Both the position numbers and the translations under genes were made by a program. A model generated the notes under the pieces. It saw nothing but the letters and a program-made list of their open reading frames with translations, was not told the DNA's origin and searched no databases. From Eisenbergiella tayi (GTDB taxonomy: Bacteria; Bacillota; Clostridia; Lachnospirales; Lachnospiraceae), in the NCBI RefSeq assembly GCF_001881565.1, contig NZ_MPDJ01000001.1:1112829-1176828 (forward strand): a stretch of 64,000 nt of DNA, in the 5' to 3' direction. This document shows, one piece after another, positions 61,007 through 64,000 of the stretch. The stretch's first letter is position 1. Each line of letters begins with the position of its first letter.

Positions 61007-61065
61007 AAATTTCCCCATAAAAAAGCTTCTGACTGTGAATATGGAAGCTTTTTATGGGGAAATTT
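61007..61065 (+). terminator. Long-stem terminator between the two LacI genes
   Basis: A 22-base-pair stem with one bulge: AAATTTCCCCAT...AGCTTC (61007-61029) against GAAGCT...ATGGGGAAATTT (61044-61065). The T-run falls inside the stem. It is longer than usual for a terminator. Confidence 0.65.
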
Positions 61066-61156
61066 ATCTGTATTGAAATATTTACATAAGTAATACATAT
61101 TTTTCTGTAAATTTTACATAATAAATAAAAATACCTTTATCAGCTTATACTTTTAT

Positions 61157-61185
61157 TTGATTTTTTTTCAAACGTATGCTAGTCT
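61157..61185 (+). promoter_or_regulatory. Promoter of the second LacI gene
   Basis: TTGATT (61157-61162) and TAGTCT (61180-61185) are 17 bases apart, resembling the promoter of copy 1. TTACATAAGTAA lies upstream at about 61082-61093. Confidence 0.5.
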
Positions 61186-61243
61186 TTTTACAGAACATAC
61201 AAACAGATGCCGTTTTTAATCGTGCGGCGGAATGGAGATACAA

Positions 61244-62224
61244 ATGGCAATTTCTCAAAATATTACCATTAGCCAGATAGCGGAAAAGGCTGGCGTTTCC
61301 ATAGCCACAGCTTCCAGAGTTATTAACCAGCCAAGAACCGTTAAGGAAGAAACCCGAAACCGGGTACTGCTTGCCATGAAAGAGCTGAACTGTCAGATCA
61401 AGCGCAATACCAACAAAATCCTGTTGGCAAGCTTCACCGATTTCGTAAATCCTTTTTACAGCCAATGCATCGCAGGAATGCAGATAGCAGCCAAACGCAG
61501 AGGCTATCAGCTGTTTTTACAGCAAATCGAAAATGCGGAAAATCCTTCATCTTATGATGATTTGATTAACAGTAAATTATTTCAGGGCGTGATATTCTGC
61601 CACAATATCCCTTCAGGAGAAACTTTTGACAGCCTCCGTATAAAATATCCTATTGTTATGTGTTCTCAATACAATAAGGATGAGGATATCCCCTATGTTG
61701 TGGTGGATGATTATAATTCTGCAAAAAATGCAGTGAATTATCTTCTTTCCGTAGGGAAGAAGAGGATTGCTTTTATCAATTCTTCCAAAAACTACAGCTA
61801 TTCACCTCTCAGGGAAAAGGGCTTCCGGGATGCCCTGAAGGCTTCCGGCAATCCTGTTAATGACAACTGGATTATCCATTTGACAGATATCGATTTTAAT
61901 GTGGCTTTTTCGGTGGCAACCACATTATTATCTTCCTGTGATAAGCCGGATGCGATTTTCTGCGCATCCGATGTATATGCCTGTGCCGCGCTTAAAGCGG
62001 CGCATACCCTGCATTTATCCATCCCTGAGGATGTTGCGGTAATGGGATTTGACAATGTCAATCTGACCACTATGACTGTGCCTACCATATCTACCGTAAG
62101 CCAGCCTACCTATCAGCTCGGCTACCAGAGCTGCAATCTTCTTGTGGATCAGATCGAGGGGAATCCTGTTCCCAATCAGAAAATTGTTCTGGCAACAGAA
62201 ATTGTGGTCCGCAGCTCTACCTGA
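61244..62224 (+). CDS. LacI-family transcriptional regulator, copy 2
   Basis: A 326-residue repressor parallel to copy 1: the HTH is TISQIAEKAGVSIATASRVI, and the ligand domain shares blocks such as FYSQCIAGMQIAAKRRGYQL and VAVMGFDNVNLTTMTVPTIS. The start at ATG 61244 is preferred because GGAG is 6 bases upstream, and it makes both copies 326 residues. This points to a tandem duplication with divergence in the ligand-binding part. Confidence 0.92.
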   Translation: MAISQNITISQIAEKAGVSIATASRVINQPRTVKEETRNRVLLAMKELNCQIKRNTNKILLASFTDFVNPFYSQCIAGMQIAAKRRGYQLFLQQIENAENPSSYDDLINSKLFQGVIFCHNIPSGETFDSLRIKYPIVMCSQYNKDEDIPYVVVDDYNSAKNAVNYLLSVGKKRIAFINSSKNYSYSPLREKGFRDALKASGNPVNDNWIIHLTDIDFNVAFSVATTLLSSCDKPDAIFCASDVYACAALKAAHTLHLSIPEDVAVMGFDNVNLTTMTVPTISTVSQPTYQLGYQSCNLLVDQIEGNPVPNQKIVLATEIVVRSST

Positions 62225-62245
62225 CACATGATTCTGGCTATTCAT

Positions 62246-62305
62246 AGGCCGGAACGGCTTTCCGGGCAATTCCTTGTCCCGCAGCTGTTCCGGCCTATTC
62301 TTTCC
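62246..62305. terminator. Bidirectional terminator between lacI copy 2 and galT
   Basis: AGGCCGGAAC (62246-62255) pairs perfectly with GTTCCGGCCT (62287-62296), then ATTCTTTCC follows on the plus strand. Confidence 0.7.
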
Positions 62306-62324
62306 TTCATCTTTTGTTTTATTC

Positions 62325-63848
62325 TCAGTTTAACGATTCCACAAACCGGCCGAATGCCTTCCGGCCTTCTTCTGTCCGCTTATATACTCCGGCGTCCTCC
62401 AGAACCTCCATAAATACTTTCCCGATCTCTTTCTGAATAATTTCATGGATGTTTCCTGCGTTTACTTCTTTATATTGGGGAAGGAATTCCTCAACCCAGT
62501 CGGCATGCTTGCCCAGCACTTCATCACTGCGGATGTCAGCACCGTCAAGGATGGCTTTTTCCAGATCCGCCATCTCTCCGTCCAGACGGGAGGGCAGGAC
62601 AGCCAGTCCCATAACCTCAATCAGTCCGATATTTTCTTTCTTAATATGATGCAGCTTTGCATGGGGATGATACACTCCAAAAGGGTGCTCCTCCGTGGTG
62701 ATGTTATTGCGCAGAACCAGATCCAGTTCATAATTTCCTCCCCTTTTCCTGGCTATGGGGGTAATGGTATTATGAGGCTCTCCATTGGTTTCGGCATAGA
62801 TAAAGGCCGCTTCATCCGTGTATCCGCGCCATTTTTCCAGAATTACATCAGCAAGGGAAATCAGTCTGTCGCTGTCAGGTCCGGCCAGGCGGATAACAGA
62901 CATAGGCCAGTTGACAATGCCTGCCCTGACATCCTCGTACCCTTTTACCGTAAAGTCCGTATCCACAGCCGCTTTTGCCATGGGGAACTCATAGTGCCCG
63001 CCCTGGAAATGATCATGGCTTAAAATAGAGCCTCCCACGATGGGCAGATCCGCGTTGGAGCCCAGCATGTAATGAGGAAACAGCTTTACAAAATCAAACA
63101 GCTTCACAAAGGTATCGTGTTCGATTTTCATGGGGATATGTTTGGAGTTAAAAACGATACAATGCTCATTGTAATATACATAAGGGGAATACTGAAAGCC
63201 CCACTGACCGCCGTTAATGGTGATGGGGATTATTCTGTGGTTCTGCCTTGCGGGATGGTTCACACGTCCGGCATAGCCTTCATTTTCCATACACAGCTGG
63301 CATTTGGGATAGCCGCTTTGTTTAGCGTTCTTTGCAGCCGCAATCGCCTTGGGATCCTTTTCCGGCTTGGAAAGGTTGATGGTGATATCCAGATCGCCGT
63401 AGGGTGTCGGGGTTACCCATTTCTGATCCTTGCAGACACGGTATCTGCGTATATAATCCGTATCCTGGCTGAATTTGTAAAAATATTCGGTAGCAGCTTC
63501 AGGAGAGACTGCATAGCATTCCCGGAATTTACGGATAATCTCACTGGGTCGGGCCACAAGGACACTCATGATCTTCGTATCAAATAAATCCCTGTATACA
63601 ACGCTGTCATTTTCCAGAAGTCCTTTTTCTGCCGCATAATCCAGCATATCCTTCAAAATACCTTCCAGCTTTTCCGCCAGCAGGGGTTCTTCTTCCTTAT
63701 CCGCTGTAATGGGAGTCTCCGCATCCTCCGGTTCCTCCAGGCCAAAAAGCTCTAAAAGACGGTTCATTGTATAAATGGTATCCTCAGGCTCCACAAGTCC
63801 TGTCGCAAGCCCATACCGCACTAAATCCCTGATACTGTTCTGAATCAT
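62325..63848 (-). CDS. galT: UDP-glucose-hexose-1-phosphate uridylyltransferase, class II
   Basis: A 507-residue enzyme of the Firmicutes GalT type. Motifs include YGLATGLVEPEDTIYTMNRL at the N-terminus, KCQLCMENEGYAGR, GGSILSHDHFQGGHYEFPM with the catalytic His pair, and PFGVYHPHAKLHHIKKENIG. It exchanges UMP between UDP-glucose and galactose 1-phosphate in the Leloir pathway. Neighbouring galK/galE, if present, lie beyond the window's right edge. Confidence 0.95.
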   Translation of the reverse strand: MIQNSIRDLVRYGLATGLVEPEDTIYTMNRLLELFGLEEPEDAETPITADKEEEPLLAEKLEGILKDMLDYAAEKGLLENDSVVYRDLFDTKIMSVLVARPSEIIRKFRECYAVSPEAATEYFYKFSQDTDYIRRYRVCKDQKWVTPTPYGDLDITINLSKPEKDPKAIAAAKNAKQSGYPKCQLCMENEGYAGRVNHPARQNHRIIPITINGGQWGFQYSPYVYYNEHCIVFNSKHIPMKIEHDTFVKLFDFVKLFPHYMLGSNADLPIVGGSILSHDHFQGGHYEFPMAKAAVDTDFTVKGYEDVRAGIVNWPMSVIRLAGPDSDRLISLADVILEKWRGYTDEAAFIYAETNGEPHNTITPIARKRGGNYELDLVLRNNITTEEHPFGVYHPHAKLHHIKKENIGLIEVMGLAVLPSRLDGEMADLEKAILDGADIRSDEVLGKHADWVEEFLPQYKEVNAGNIHEIIQKEIGKVFMEVLEDAGVYKRTEEGRKAFGRFVESLN

Positions 63849-63960
63849 TTTTCCCTCATTTCTGCGCCCCGTGGGCTCCTGCCCTGACCGGCGCCTGCAT
63901 TCTTACCTTTTGATACTGTCTCTCACTTACTTGTACCCTGCTGCCGCATTTTGGTACAGA

Positions 63961-63989
63961 AAGATGGACGGCCGTAAACCAGCCGTCCA
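63961..63989 (-). terminator. Terminator-like hairpin at the window edge
   Basis: TGGACGGC (63965-63972) pairs with GCCGTCCA (63982-63989), followed on the minus strand by TCTTTCTG. It probably terminates a minus-strand gene beyond the window. Confidence 0.55.
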
Positions 63990-64000
63990 TTGCCGTCAGA

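Noticed and set aside
1..64000. CRISPR arrays, rRNA, tRNA and intact insertion sequences
   Set aside because: I saw no regularly spaced repeats, no rRNA-like sequence and no transposase. tRNA detection by eye is limited, so a covariance scan would be decisive.

Overview
The window looks like chromosome from an anaerobic Clostridia member, most likely Lachnospiraceae (Bacillota). This is inferred from the split gcvPA/gcvPB glycine decarboxylase, a tandem glycine riboswitch, Firmicutes-type class II GalT, YesM/YesN-type two-component systems beside sugar ABC cassettes, an agr system, and strong Shine-Dalgarno sites throughout. No rRNA, tRNA, CRISPR array or intact insertion sequence was seen.

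Layout. 1-4822 is housekeeping: the ftsH 5' end, pyrG, a DUF1846 gene and a YitT-family membrane protein. 5001-13790 is a compact, AT-rich island on the minus strand. Read in its own direction it holds a LytTR response regulator and an AgrC-like kinase, a terminator, then agrD-agrB, a PqqD-like RiPP recognition protein, a radical SAM/SPASM enzyme, three tiny Cys-rich precursor peptides, another terminator, an S26-type protease with a Ser/His arrangement, and two ABC exporters. I read it as a quorum-sensing-controlled, radical-SAM-modified peptide (RiPP) system and consider it the most novel element here. Two of the three precursors and agrD are shorter than 60 codons and would be missed by ordinary gene calling. 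The first precursor is broken by a frameshift in a homopolymer.

14031-20541 is carbohydrate catabolism: galactonate dehydratase and KDPGal/KDPG aldolase under a divergent IclR regulator with two operator-like repeats, then a GH3 glycosidase divergent from an AraC regulator. 20579-23344 holds DUF378 and a membrane diguanylate cyclase with extracytoplasmic solute-binding domains. 23483-34372 is a riboswitch-controlled glycine cleavage operon (gcvT, a SAM methyltransferase, gcvH, gcvPA, gcvPB, lipoate ligase, lipoamide dehydrogenase). It ends in an unusual single-ORF fusion of a type-B carboxylesterase and a D-serine dehydratase.

34512-35800 is a small AT-rich insert: a Nudix hydrolase convergent with an SRA-like/HNH nuclease, possibly a modified-DNA restriction element. 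35814-44297 is again core-like: trmL, aminotransferase and Lrp regulator, an AIR-synthase-like protein, VanW, a tiny membrane protein, a DnaQ-like exonuclease, nth and a B12-binding radical SAM protein. 44407-45548 has a GNAT and a P-loop kinase-like gene.

45759-62224 holds two complete sugar-sensing and uptake modules. Each has a YesM kinase, a YesN/AraC regulator, a lipoprotein solute-binding protein and two permeases, with no ATPase gene nearby, so a shared MsmX-type ATPase elsewhere is implied. A metallo-beta-lactamase-fold hydrolase and a HigBA-like toxin-antitoxin pair lie between them, and tandem LacI paralogues follow. The window ends with galT.
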